A stretch of 64,000 bases of DNA from Labedella gwakjiensis (GTDB taxonomy: Bacteria > Actinomycetota > Actinomycetes > Actinomycetales > Microbacteriaceae): contig NZ_PYAU01000001.1 of assembly GCF_003014675.1 (NCBI RefSeq), positions 3,038,001 through 3,102,000 of the forward strand, given 5' to 3'. Positions within the stretch are counted from its first letter, which is position 1. Every line of letters starts with the position of its first letter. The notes beneath the pieces were generated by a model, which did no database searches, was not told the origin of the DNA, and saw only the letters and a program-made list of their open reading frames with translations. The translations under genes and the position numbers were made by a program. This document shows, piece by piece, positions 17,905 through 25,870 of the stretch.

Positions 17905-19638
17905 CTACTCGAGGAGCTTGCCGGCCGCCGACACCTCGCGCATGAGCGCGGCGATCTCCTCGGGGATCTCGGGGATCTCCTCGCGCGTCACGCCGTCTCG
18001 CGGCGACCAGACGAGGTTCACCTGCAGCTCGGGATCGAGATCGGGGAAGTCGGAGCGGTTGTGGCAGCCACGTGTCTCACGGCGTTCGAGCGCGGCCTCG
18101 AGGGTGGCCCGGGCGGCGAGCGCCGCCGACCGGAGGTCGAAGGCGTGCGCGAGATCCTGGAACCCGGCGATGTCGGGGTGCACACCGATGTCCGCCATCC
18201 GCGCCTCGATCGCGTCGAGCTCCGCGAGGCCGGCCCGCAGGCCGTCCTCGTCGCGCACGACCCCGGCGTGTTCGGTCATCGTGTTGCGGATCGCTCGCTG
18301 CAGGGCGCGCACGTTCTCGGTGCCGTCGGACGCGAGCAGCTCGGCGATCTCGTTCCGCGCGGTCCGCACGGCCGCGGCCGACCGCTTCTGCGCCTCGAGC
18401 CCCGCCGCGTAGTCGGCGGCCGCCTGGCCCACGATGCGCCCGAAGACGAGCAGCTCGATGAGCGAGTTGCCGCCCAGGCGGTTGGCGCCGTGCAGCCCAC
18501 TCGAGGCCTCGCCGATCGCATACAGCCCCGGTACGTCGGTGCCGTGGTCCTCGGAGCGCACCCAGACGCCGCCCATCGAGTAGTGCGCGGTGGGCGCGAT
18601 CTCGATGGGGTCCGTGGTGATGTCGAGCATCTGCAGCTCGAGCATCGTCTGGTACACGCGGGGAAGCCGGGTCATGATGGTCTCGCGCGGGAGGTGCGAG
18701 ACATCGAGCCACACGCCGCCGTTCGGCGTGCCGCGACCCTCCTTGATCTCGGTGTAGCACGCGAGCGCGACGCGGTCGCGGGTGGAGAGTTCGAGTCGCT
18801 CGGGGTCGTAGTTCTGCATGAAGCGCTCTCCGAGCCCGTTGCGCAGGATGCCGCCCTCCCCGCGCGCGGCCTCGCTGATGAGCGTGCCGGCCGCGTTCTC
18901 CGGCTCGATGATGCCGGACGGGTGGAACTGGACGAGTTCCGGGTCGCGCAGGCGTCCGCCGGCCTCGACGGCGAGGCGGAACGAGTCGCCCGTGTTCTCG
19001 TCGCGTCGCGACGAGGTCCGGCGCCAGATGCGGTTGTGACCGCCGGCGGCGAGGATGACGGAGTCGGCGTGGATGAGGTAGCGCGTGCCGTTCTCGAGGT
19101 CGAAGCCGTACGCGCCGAAGACCGCGCCGTCGTCGTTCACGAGGATCCGCGTCACATACACGGTGTCGAGGATCGGGATGTCCAGCTGCGCCGCCCGGTT
19201 CACGAGGGTGCGCTGGATCTCGAGCCCCGTGTAGTCGCCGGCGAAGGCCGTGCGGCGGTACGTGTGGGCGCCGAAGAAGCGCTGGGAGATGCGGCCGTCG
19301 TCCTCGCGCGCGAACGGCATCCCGTAGCGCTCCAGGTCGTCGATGCCGCGGGCCGCTCCCGACGTGACGATCTCGACGGTGTGCGGGTTGGCGAGCAGGT
19401 AGCTCTCCTTGAGGGTGTCGGCCGCGTGCTGCTGCCAGCTGTCGTCGGCGTCCATCGTGCCGAGGGCTGCATTGATGCCGCCGGCGGCGAGGGAGGTGTG
19501 CGCATCGGACTTCGCGCGCTTGCCGAGCGCGAGGACGTCGACCCCGGCTTCGGCGAGTTCGATCGCGGCGCGGAGGCCGGACCCGCCCGTGCCGATGACG
19601 AGGACGGTGGTGGAGATCTGGCGTTCGTTCGGGCTCAT
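17905..19638 (-). CDS. FAD-dependent oxidoreductase of the SdhA/FrdA/NadB superfamily (orphan)
   Basis: This 577-residue flavoprotein contains the FAD motif VLVIGTGGSGLRAA near residue 12, TSLAAGGINAALG near 48, the substrate-site QFHPSG (normally HPTG), TAHYSMGGV near 360 and GLHGANRLGGNSLIELLVFGR. These mark the succinate dehydrogenase/fumarate reductase/L-aspartate oxidase group. There is no iron-sulfur or membrane-anchor partner gene next to it and no nadA or nadC, so neither complex II nor NAD synthesis is supported by context. A soluble enzyme acting on a dicarboxylate is plausible. It is divergent from a LysR regulator. Start ATG at 19638 has TACCGT and GGAGGG upstream. Confidence 0.85.
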   Translation of the reverse strand: MSPNERQISTTVLVIGTGGSGLRAAIELAEAGVDVLALGKRAKSDAHTSLAAGGINAALGTMDADDSWQQHAADTLKESYLLANPHTVEIVTSGAARGIDDLERYGMPFAREDDGRISQRFFGAHTYRRTAFAGDYTGLEIQRTLVNRAAQLDIPILDTVYVTRILVNDDGAVFGAYGFDLENGTRYLIHADSVILAAGGHNRIWRRTSSRRDENTGDSFRLAVEAGGRLRDPELVQFHPSGIIEPENAAGTLISEAARGEGGILRNGLGERFMQNYDPERLELSTRDRVALACYTEIKEGRGTPNGGVWLDVSHLPRETIMTRLPRVYQTMLELQMLDITTDPIEIAPTAHYSMGGVWVRSEDHGTDVPGLYAIGEASSGLHGANRLGGNSLIELLVFGRIVGQAAADYAAGLEAQKRSAAAVRTARNEIAELLASDGTENVRALQRAIRNTMTEHAGVVRDEDGLRAGLAELDAIEARMADIGVHPDIAGFQDLAHAFDLRSAALAARATLEAALERRETRGCHNRSDFPDLDPELQVNLVWSPRDGVTREEIPEIPEEIAALMREVSAAGKLLE

Positions 19639-19644
19639 CCCTCC

Positions 19645-19650
19645 ACGGTA
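19645..19650 (-). promoter_or_regulatory. Predicted -10 box (TACCGT) of the flavoprotein gene
   Basis: TACCGT, read on the minus strand, lies six bases before the ATG at 19638. Confidence 0.4.
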
Positions 19651-19664
19651 GGTTCGCGCTATCC

Positions 19665-19682
19665 ATTACTCCAATGAATAAT
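19665..19682. promoter_or_regulatory. Candidate LysR operator (ATTA-N10-TAAT) in the divergent promoter
   Basis: This AT-rich imperfect palindrome contains a T-N11-A core, the LysR-type recognition pattern. It sits between the predicted -10 boxes of the flavoprotein gene and the LysR gene and would cover both -35 regions. Confidence 0.55.
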
Positions 19683-19702
19683 GCTGCTCGAAGCGATGCG
19701 GA

Positions 19703-19708
19703 TATGCT
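19703..19708 (+). promoter_or_regulatory. Predicted -10 box (TATGCT) of the LysR gene
   Basis: TATGCT lies six bases before the ATG at 19715, which favours that start over the ATG at 19709. Confidence 0.45.
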
Positions 19709-19714
19709 ATGGAC

Positions 19715-20644
19715 ATGAACCTCGAGCAGCTGAGGAGTTTCGCCGAGGTCGCGAAGCTCGGCAACTTCACCCGCGCCGCTGAGAGCCTCCACCTCGCGCA
19801 GCCGTCGCTGAGTCGGCAGATCTCCGCCCTCGAGCAGGACCTGGGGGCCGAGCTCTTCCATCGAGCGCGGGCGGGCAGCTCCCTCACCACCGCGGGGGAG
19901 TCCCTGCTCCCTCTCGCGCGACGCATGCTCGCCGACGCCGACACGGTTCGTCGTGAGCTCGACGAGCTCGCGGGACTCCGGCGCGGACGGGTGAGGCTCG
20001 GCGCCACGCCGACCCTGTGCATCAGCCTCGTCGCCGAGGTGCTGAACGCCTTCCACGCCGCCCACCCGGCGATCGAGCTCCATCTGTCCGAGCACGGTTC
20101 CCGTCGTCTGCTCGATGAGCTCGCCGCGGGTGAGCTCGACATCGCTCTCGTGACCACGTCGGACGTCGCCTCCGCCGCGCACGCGACGCTCACCCCGCTC
20201 CTCGTCGAGGAGCTCGTCGTCATCTCATCAGCCGGTTCGCCTCCCGTCACCTCGAGCGGCTCCGTGACGCTCGACGAGGTGGCCGGGCTGCCCCAGATCG
20301 TCTTCAGCAGCTCCTACGACCTCCGCGGTGCCACGGACGCGGCGTTCCGGGAGGCGCAGCTCATGCCGGACGTCGTGCTGGAGGGAGCGGAGATGGATGC
20401 CGTCCTGCGTTTCGTCGAGCGGGGTCTCGGCGTGGCGATCGTGCCGGCGATGGTGCTGATCGACCGACCGGGACTGCGCGGCGCTCGACTGAACGGATCC
20501 GCGCTCACCCGCACGATCAGCCTCGCGCGCCCGTCGGACGTCGCGCCGACCGCAGCGGTCTCCGTCATGCGGCGCACCATCAGCCACACGGCGACGGCCT
20601 TCGCCGCGCGCGCTGGCGAGACGATGCGCCCGGCCGCGGTCTGA
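19715..20644 (+). CDS. LysR-family transcriptional regulator
   Basis: The 309-residue protein begins with the LysR winged helix-turn-helix (residues 1-60: NLEQLRSFAEVAKLGNFTRA, AQPSLSRQISALE). A two-lobed effector-binding domain of periplasmic-binding-protein fold follows from about residue 90. It is transcribed away from the orphan flavoprotein gene with a candidate operator between, so it most likely controls that gene and itself in response to the flavoenzyme's substrate. An alternative ATG six bases upstream would add two residues. Confidence 0.92.
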   Translation: MNLEQLRSFAEVAKLGNFTRAAESLHLAQPSLSRQISALEQDLGAELFHRARAGSSLTTAGESLLPLARRMLADADTVRRELDELAGLRRGRVRLGATPTLCISLVAEVLNAFHAAHPAIELHLSEHGSRRLLDELAAGELDIALVTTSDVASAAHATLTPLLVEELVVISSAGSPPVTSSGSVTLDEVAGLPQIVFSSSYDLRGATDAAFREAQLMPDVVLEGAEMDAVLRFVERGLGVAIVPAMVLIDRPGLRGARLNGSALTRTISLARPSDVAPTAAVSVMRRTISHTATAFAARAGETMRPAAV

Positions 20645-20720
20645 CCGGATCGGAAGGGACACGACGGCGAGTGATCTGCTGTGAGCGGAAACGAGCCACC
20701 GGGGGAGGCGGACGCCGCCG

Positions 20721-20750
20721 TGTCGCGCTTATCGTCAGGTATGCGCGACA
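20721..20750. promoter_or_regulatory. Inverted repeat TGTCGCGC-N14-GCGCGACA over the XRE start
   Basis: Arms 20721-20728 and 20743-20750 flank a -10-like TATCGT (20730-20735) and the ATG at 20741. This position suits autorepression by the XRE protein. Confidence 0.45.
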
Positions 20751-21166
20751 TCGCCAGACTCGATGACTACAGGCTCGACGACTACAGACCCGACGACCAT
20801 CGGAGCCGCCCAGAGGGCAATCCGGACGCCCCTTCCGCAGTGCCGCCCCGTGACGCATCGGAGCGGAAGCCGACCCCGGCACCGGAACCGCTCTGGCGGG
20901 AGGCACTCGGCGAGCGTCTCCGGGCCCACCGCACCGATCGTGGCGAGACCCTCACCCAGACGGCCGATCGCGCGGGCGTCTCGCCCCAGTACCTCTCCGA
21001 GATGGAGCGAGGACTCAAGGAACCGTCGAGCGAGATGATCGCGGCCGTCGCCGGCGCGCTCGGGCTCTCCCTGCTCGACCTGGTCGGTGACGTCGCCCGG
21101 CACCTCGTCGCATCGACGGGCCGGGCGACATCGTCCGCCCCTCAGCTCCTCGCGACGGCAGCCTGA
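20741..21166 (+). CDS. XRE-family regulator, ClgR/PopR-like
   Basis: The 141-residue protein has a variable N-terminus with a LDDYR duplication, then an XRE/Cro helix-turn-helix at about residues 55-115 ([40 protein letters not shown]). It ends in LLATAA. In actinobacteria, ClgR and PopR are XRE activators of clp genes whose C-terminal Ala-Ala makes them Clp substrates. The tail and the convergent pair of clpP paralogues next door make this a good candidate for such a regulator. Its 3' end overlaps the clpP paralogue by 25 bases on the opposite strand. The link to clp control is inferred. Confidence 0.82.
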   Translation: MRDIARLDDYRLDDYRPDDHRSRPEGNPDAPSAVPPRDASERKPTPAPEPLWREALGERLRAHRTDRGETLTQTADRAGVSPQYLSEMERGLKEPSSEMIAAVAGALGLSLLDLVGDVARHLVASTGRATSSAPQLLATAA

Positions 21167-21774
21167 TCCTCCGCGCGGCCGACCCGACCTGCGCGGGTCA
21201 GGACGTGGTCGGCCAGCCCGTACGCAACGGCCGCCTCCGGCGTGAACACCCGATCACGATCGGTGTCGGCTCGAAGCGTCTCCACGGAACGACCCGTGTG
21301 CGACGCGAGCACCGTCTCGAGTTCCGATCTGATCCGGACGAGCTCGTCGGCCTGCAGGATCAGGTCCGGGATCGTGCCCTGGCTGCGCACCGCCGGCTGG
21401 TGCAGCACGACGCGCGTGTGAGGGAGCAGGGAACGGCGGCCCGGCGCTCCGGCGGCGAGGAGCACGGCGCCGGCCGCGATGGCCTGCCCGACGCACGTCG
21501 TGGCCACGGGGGCCTCGATGTACTGCATCGTGTCGTAGACGGCGAGCATCGACGTCATGTCCCCGCCCTCGCAATTGATGTACATGTTGATCTCGCGCCC
21601 GGGGGCATCCGCCTCGAGGTGCAGGAGCTGGGCGATGAGCACGTTCGCGACGCCCGCATCGATACCCGTGCCGAGGTAGACGATCCTCTCGGTGAGCAGG
21701 TGTGAGTAGACGTCCATGATGCGCTCGCCGCGCGGGTGCTGCGCGATGACGTTCGGGATCGTGTAGCCGCTCAC
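21142..21774 (-). CDS. ClpP-like subunit lacking the catalytic serine
   Basis: The 210-residue protein aligns along its length with ClpP, the chambered peptidase of AAA+ Clp proteases. The head and handle regions, RVVLHQP with the catalytic His, and DTDRDR with the catalytic Asp are all present. The nucleophile segment, normally GQAASMGA, reads GQAIAAGA, replacing the serine with alanine. The oxyanion-strand SPGG reads CEGG. It should therefore be proteolytically dead and act as a structural or regulatory ring subunit. It starts at GTG 21774, one base after the stop of the active paralogue, so the two are made together. Confidence 0.9.
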   Translation of the reverse strand: MSGYTIPNVIAQHPRGERIMDVYSHLLTERIVYLGTGIDAGVANVLIAQLLHLEADAPGREINMYINCEGGDMTSMLAVYDTMQYIEAPVATTCVGQAIAAGAVLLAAGAPGRRSLLPHTRVVLHQPAVRSQGTIPDLILQADELVRIRSELETVLASHTGRSVETLRADTDRDRVFTPEAAVAYGLADHVLTRAGRVGRAEDQAAVARS

Positions 21775-21775
21775 G

Positions 21776-22384
21776 TCACGCCCCCAGTCCGACGGGCTGG
21801 CGGTGGTCGGGCATCACCTGCGAGAAGTCGCCGACGATCTCGTCGATGAAGCCGTAGGTGCGCGCCTCCGCCGCGGTGTACCAGCGGTCGTGGAGCGAGT
21901 CGTCGAAGATGCGCTCCACCGGCTGGTCGGTGTCGGAGGCGATGAGGCCGAGCACGGTGTCGCGCATGTGCCGCAGATCGTCGGCCTGCACTTCCACCTC
22001 CACGGCGGAACCTCCGATGCCCGCCGAGCCCTGGTGCATGAGGACACGGGCGTGGGGGAGGGCGAAACGCTTGCCGGGCTCTCCGGCGGAGAGGAGGAAC
22101 TGGCCGGCACTGCATGCGAGCCCGAGCGCGAGGGTGGACACGTCGCACGGGACGAGCCTCATCACGTCGCGGATCGCGAGCATCGACGGAACGGACCCGC
22201 CGGGCGAGTGGATCCACAGCGCGATGTCGCTCCGGGGGTCGTCGGCCGCGAGGGTGAGGAGCCCGGCCGCGAGGGCCGTGCCGTTGTCGTCGGTGAGGGC
22301 GCCGTCGAGCACGAGGACGCGGCGGTGACGCAACTGCTCCCGCAGCTGCGGGGTGAACACGGGGATGCTGTCGGAATCGGTCAT
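21776..22384 (-). CDS. ClpP-family protease subunit (catalytic triad present)
   Basis: This 202-residue ClpP paralogue has the strand motif [16 protein letters not shown], a serine in [14 protein letters not shown], the histidine in RVLMHQG and an aspartate in LHDRW, so the triad is intact. It differs from housekeeping ClpP (GLACS for GQAAS) and is not next to clpX, so it is probably an accessory ClpP, with the main clpP1P2-clpX operon elsewhere. It is the first gene of the pair with the serine-less paralogue. The ATG at 22384 is chosen because upstream codons run into the divergent promoter. Confidence 0.92.
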   Translation of the reverse strand: MTDSDSIPVFTPQLREQLRHRRVLVLDGALTDDNGTALAAGLLTLAADDPRSDIALWIHSPGGSVPSMLAIRDVMRLVPCDVSTLALGLACSAGQFLLSAGEPGKRFALPHARVLMHQGSAGIGGSAVEVEVQADDLRHMRDTVLGLIASDTDQPVERIFDDSLHDRWYTAAEARTYGFIDEIVGDFSQVMPDHRQPVGLGA

Positions 22385-22424
22385 GCGCCCAGCGTGCGCC
22401 GGCGAGGCACAGAGATGCGAGCGA

Positions 22425-22467
22425 ATCCGCTCCCGGCGGTGCTGCCGTGGGCGGATCCGCTTCCGGC
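22425..22467. repeat. Direct repeat ATCCGCTYCCGGC, 30 bp apart
   Basis: Copies at 22425-22437 and 22455-22467 differ at one base. They lie in the promoter region between the clpP pair and the divergent gene, so they may be regulatory. Significance is uncertain in such GC-rich DNA. Confidence 0.35.
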
Positions 22468-22483
22468 AGCGGAAGATGGACTC

Positions 22484-23026
22484 ATGGCCGACGCGACACC
22501 CGAACCCGTGGCGTCCGGCGCGGATCGTGCCGGGGCGCTCATCCGCGCCGCGTCCGAGCGGCTCGCTGCGGCCGGGGCCCGCGACGAGGCGCTCGCCGAG
22601 TACGTGGGCCGCCGCCGGGTGCTCCTCATCCCGCGCGAGCCCGTGATGCGGCCGCTCGGCCGGGTGTGGCGGATCGGAGTGCTTCTCGTCGACGCCGACG
22701 GCGCCGCCTACGCCACGGGATCGACGACGCGCGCGATCGACCCGGGGCGGCGTGGTTACACGTCCGAATCGGCGCGGGACCGGGCGGAGGAGCGGGCCGC
22801 CGCCCGGCGGGGTCGGTTCCCCGAGGGCGAGACCGTGAACTTCGGTTGGCGGCGCCTCGATCTCGACGACGACGCTCTGCGTCGGTCCGACGGCCCCCTC
22901 GTGCTCGTCGACGACGTGCCGACGGTGCGCTGGAGCGTCGGGCGCGGAGGCACGAGCACGACGGAACTCGGCGCGTACCTCGACGACCGTGTCTCGCTCC
23001 TGATCGACCCGCCGCGCGGCGCCTGA
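22484..23026 (+). CDS. Conserved hypothetical protein
   Basis: I do not recognise this 180-residue protein. It is soluble and rich in Arg, Ala and Asp, with no signal or membrane segment. A GRVWRIGVLLVD strand and an ETVNFGWRRLDLD segment suggest a mixed alpha/beta fold. The ATG at 22484 is preceded by GGAAGATGGA. It is divergent from the clpP pair. Confidence 0.7.
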   Translation: MADATPEPVASGADRAGALIRAASERLAAAGARDEALAEYVGRRRVLLIPREPVMRPLGRVWRIGVLLVDADGAAYATGSTTRAIDPGRRGYTSESARDRAEERAAARRGRFPEGETVNFGWRRLDLDDDALRRSDGPLVLVDDVPTVRWSVGRGGTSTTELGAYLDDRVSLLIDPPRGA

Positions 23027-23104
23027 GAAGCAACCCCCGCCGCCCGGACGGGCCGCGGCGTAGCGTGGACGGCGACCATCCGCCCCGAGAAGCAGGAGCA
23101 CCCC

Positions 23105-23290
23105 ATGACGGATTCGACCAGTCCCACCGGTTCGGCCGACGCGGAATACGATCCCGTGCTCGACAAGCCATCGCAGGCCGAGGGTGAGGACACGGGCGTC
23201 GACGTGCCGGAACCTCAGGCGCCGGGCGTCGAGGACATCGGCAAGCCGTCGCAGGCCGAGGGCGAGGACGACGCGAGCGCCACGGCGTGA
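23105..23290 (+). CDS. Small acidic protein with duplicated KPSQAEGED motif
   Basis: A 61-residue, strongly acidic, probably disordered protein. The nine-residue motif KPSQAEGED occurs twice (about residues 21 and 47). No family is recognised. It has a GGAG ribosome site, and its stop codon overlaps the GTG start of the next gene (GTGA), so it is co-translated with the PAP2-kinase fusion. Confidence 0.65.
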   Translation: MTDSTSPTGSADAEYDPVLDKPSQAEGEDTGVDVPEPQAPGVEDIGKPSQAEGEDDASATA

Positions 23291-24861
23291 CCCGCGTTCC
23301 CAGCCGACTCCGGTCGCCCGTCGTCGCCTTTCGGCGCTGGCGGAACCTCCCACGATGGGTCCGTTCGATCGATCGGTCCGTCGGGCGCCGGGTCAATCGG
23401 CGTGACGTGCATCCCGTGGTCGACTCCGCCTTCATGCGTGTGACGCGCGCCGCCGACCGCGGCGTCCTCTGGTTCGCGATCGCGGCAGTGCTCACCGTCG
23501 TGGGCAGTCGCCGGGCCGCGATCCGCGGCGTCGCCTCGCTCACGGTGGCCAGCATGCTCGCGAACCTCGTCGGAAAACGGGTGTTCGGTGGCGACAGGCC
23601 GATCCTGAAGGACATCCCCGTTGGCCGCCGGCTCGCGGCGCAACCGACGTCACCGTCGTTCCCGTCGGGTCACGCCGCGAGCGCGGCAGCCTTCGCCACG
23701 GGGGTCGCCCTCGAGTCGCCGCGGACGGCGGCCGTCGTCGCGCCGCTCGCGGCAGGGGTCGCGTACTCGCGCGTGCACGTCGGCGCCCACTGGGTGTCCG
23801 ACGTGATCGGCGGTGCCGCCCTCGGCGCCGGAGTGGCCCTACTCGGTAGGCTCCTCCTCCCGGTGCGTCCGCACGACGAGCGCGGAGGACCGGTCGACGC
23901 GATCCGCGTCGACCTCCCCGCACTGGAGACCGGTGCAGGCGCCGTCATCTTCCTGAACCCGGGATCGGGGAAGAGCGTCGTGCGCGCCGACCCGGAGCAG
24001 ATCATCCGCCGGCGACTGCCCGACGCCGACCTCCGCGTCCTGAGTGGCGACGACGACCTCGCGGCACTCGTCGACGAGGTCGCGACACGGCCGCAGCCGC
24101 CGCTCGTGATCGGGGTGTGCGGAGGCGACGGCACTGTGGCGACGGTCGCGCATCGTGCTCGGGCTCACGGGATCCCGCTCCTCGGTCTGCCCGGTGGAAC
24201 CTTCAACCACTTCGTCCGGGCCACGCGCATCGAGTCGATCGACGACGCGATCGACGCCCTGCAGGCCGGCTCGGGCGTCCGAGCGGACGTCGCCGAGGTG
24301 TCCTTCGACGACGCCGAGCCCATCACGGTCATGAATGCGGGCTCCGTCGGCATCTACCCTGACCTCGTCGTGGAACGCGAGAAGCTCGAATCCGGTCTCG
24401 GCAAGTGGGCGGCAGGGATCGTCGCGACGTGGCGCGTACTCCGCTCCTCCGAGCCGCACGACGTGGTCGTGAACGGGGAGGCGATGCGGGTCTGGAGCGT
24501 CTTCGTGGGCGTCGACCCGAACTTCTCCCACACGGTCGCGCCGATGCGGCGGCTCCGTCTCGAGGGCGGGGTGCTCGACGTGCGCGTGCTGCATGCGAAG
24601 TCGCGGCTGCATGCGATCGGCTCGATCGCGTTCGGCCGGAAGACGAGCGCGATCCTCCGCACCCTGCGGATCCTGCCGCTCCGCGAGGCGTCCACGATGT
24701 TCGAGAGCGACGAGGTCGAGCTTCGGGTCGTGTCGACGGCGTCCCGCCCGGCACCGTTCGGTCGCGACGGCGAGGCGGAGGAGGACCTCGCGCACCGCGA
24801 CTACACGGCGCGCCTGCGCATCGTCCCCGGAGGTCTCACGGTCTACGCCCGCCCGCGCTGA
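23287..24861 (+). CDS. Fused PAP2 phosphatase / diacylglycerol kinase-like protein
   Basis: A 524-residue two-domain protein for lipid phosphate metabolism. The N-terminal membrane-associated PAP2 domain has KRVFGGDRP, PSFPSGHAASA and SRVHVGAHWVSD, the three acid phosphatase motifs. The C-terminal half is a diacylglycerol/sphingosine kinase-like domain with CGGDGTV and LPGGTFNHFVR. The fusion would combine dephosphorylation of a lipid phosphate with ATP-dependent phosphorylation of a lipid alcohol. Such fusions are known in actinobacteria. GTG start at 23287 overlaps the preceding small gene. Confidence 0.92.
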   Translation: MTRVPSRLRSPVVAFRRWRNLPRWVRSIDRSVGRRVNRRDVHPVVDSAFMRVTRAADRGVLWFAIAAVLTVVGSRRAAIRGVASLTVASMLANLVGKRVFGGDRPILKDIPVGRRLAAQPTSPSFPSGHAASAAAFATGVALESPRTAAVVAPLAAGVAYSRVHVGAHWVSDVIGGAALGAGVALLGRLLLPVRPHDERGGPVDAIRVDLPALETGAGAVIFLNPGSGKSVVRADPEQIIRRRLPDADLRVLSGDDDLAALVDEVATRPQPPLVIGVCGGDGTVATVAHRARAHGIPLLGLPGGTFNHFVRATRIESIDDAIDALQAGSGVRADVAEVSFDDAEPITVMNAGSVGIYPDLVVEREKLESGLGKWAAGIVATWRVLRSSEPHDVVVNGEAMRVWSVFVGVDPNFSHTVAPMRRLRLEGGVLDVRVLHAKSRLHAIGSIAFGRKTSAILRTLRILPLREASTMFESDEVELRVVSTASRPAPFGRDGEAEEDLAHRDYTARLRIVPGGLTVYARPR

Positions 24862-24877
24862 CGCCGACCCGACAACC

Positions 24878-24939
24878 CGCGACGTGCGGACATCGGTCGC
24901 CGGTTCGGGTATCGAGGCGACCGATGTCCGCACATCGCG
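24878..24939. terminator. Bidirectional hairpin, 24-base arms with one mismatch
   Basis: Arms 24878-24901 and 24916-24939 pair with a single mismatch and a 14-base loop, between the convergent PAP2-kinase and PepSY-like genes. Confidence 0.75.
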
Positions 24940-24966
24940 GAGAGGGGACGAGGGGACGAGAGGACG

Positions 24967-25791
24967 TCAGTCGGAGGGGGACGTGCGGACGACGCCGAAG
25001 TCGGCGTCGAGGTCCACCTCGACCTCGCTGCCGTCGGTCAGTCGCACCTCCACCTCGAAGGCGTGGTCGCGGTCGTCGCTCCGGTCGATGTCCACGACCT
25101 CGCCCTCGCCGGTCTCCGCGAGCGCAGCCTCGGTGGCCGCGGTCGTCTCGTCAGCTGTGAGCGGGGTGTCGTCGTCGACACGAGCGTCGTCACCCGTGCC
25201 GGCCGTCGGCGCGGTCGAGGCACCGGAGCCGGAGCCCGTGCCCTGGTCGTCGGAGACGTCATCGCCGTCGTCGCCGTTCCGGTCCCCGTCATCGTCCGTC
25301 CGGTCGGTGTCGCTCGAGATGACCGCGAGGTTCTCGTCGAGGTCGAGGTCGACCTCCGTCCCGTTCTCGAAGCGCACCTCGGCGTCGTAGCCGCCGTCGT
25401 CGTCGCGCTCGGCGTCGATGAGCTCGCCGCCACCCGTGTAGGCGGTGGCGGCCGCCGCGACGCGGTCGCGCGTGGCGTCGTCGAGGGTGTCGGAGCCGTC
25501 GTTCAACTCGTCGGCGATCGCGAAGCCGGCGCCGCCGAGGACGAGCAAGCCGGCGACGGCGCCACCGATGATCCAGGTGCGCTTGCCGATGCGGCGACGA
25601 GGCTTCGTCGCAGCCGTGGTCTCCGTCGCCGTGGACGCTGCGGGGGCGACCTGCTCGGTCGGCGCCGTGGCGGCAGTGGGGGCCGGCTGGCCGACGGGAG
25701 TGTTGTGGTCGGCCGGTGCGGCGGGGGAGGACGCCGCCTCGGCGGAGGAGTCCTGCGGGCGGTTCTCGGGGAGGTCGGGGTTCGTGTTCAT
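24967..25791 (-). CDS. Acidic membrane protein with two PepSY-like repeats
   Basis: The 274-residue protein has a Pro/Ala/Thr-rich cytoplasmic start, an RRRIGKR stop-transfer, one hydrophobic segment (about 73-93) and an extracytoplasmic part with two related units. Each runs from a helix to a YDAEV/FEVEV-RFENGTEVDLDLD type strand pair, as in PepSY domains, and a very Asp-rich spacer separates them. PepSY domains often bind or inhibit extracytoplasmic partners. Its promoter carries the same direct repeats as the two-component operon at 29063-31184, so it is a likely target of that system. The start ATG at 25791 has GACGAT six bases before. Confidence 0.75.
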   Translation of the reverse strand: MNTNPDLPENRPQDSSAEAASSPAAPADHNTPVGQPAPTAATAPTEQVAPAASTATETTAATKPRRRIGKRTWIIGGAVAGLLVLGGAGFAIADELNDGSDTLDDATRDRVAAAATAYTGGGELIDAERDDDGGYDAEVRFENGTEVDLDLDENLAVISSDTDRTDDDGDRNGDDGDDVSDDQGTGSGSGASTAPTAGTGDDARVDDDTPLTADETTAATEAALAETGEGEVVDIDRSDDRDHAFEVEVRLTDGSEVEVDLDADFGVVRTSPSD

Positions 25792-25797
25792 GACCTG

Positions 25798-25841
25798 ATC
25801 GTCTCCCGGGGGTGCTGAAGCACTGCTGAAGCATCCTGAAC
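25798..25841 (-). promoter_or_regulatory. Promoter of the PepSY-like gene with tandem GCTTCAG boxes
   Basis: Read on the minus strand, GCTTCAG occurs at 25826-25832 and 25815-25821, eleven bases apart, with a third variant CGTTCAG at 25836-25842. The proximal box begins exactly eleven bases upstream of a GACGAT -10-like hexamer (25798-25803). The same arrangement occurs at 31236-31270. This is typical of OmpR-family activator sites over the -35 region. Confidence 0.6.
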
Positions 25842-25857
25842 GCTCTTTCAGCGGGTA

Positions 25858-25863
25858 TAGCGT
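25858..25863 (+). promoter_or_regulatory. Predicted -10 box (TAGCGT) of the CDF gene
   Basis: TAGCGT lies seven bases before the ATG at 25871. A CTTTCAG box (25845-25851) and the CTGAA repeats sit just upstream, so this divergent promoter may share the regulator. Confidence 0.45.
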
Positions 25864-25870
25864 TCGATGC

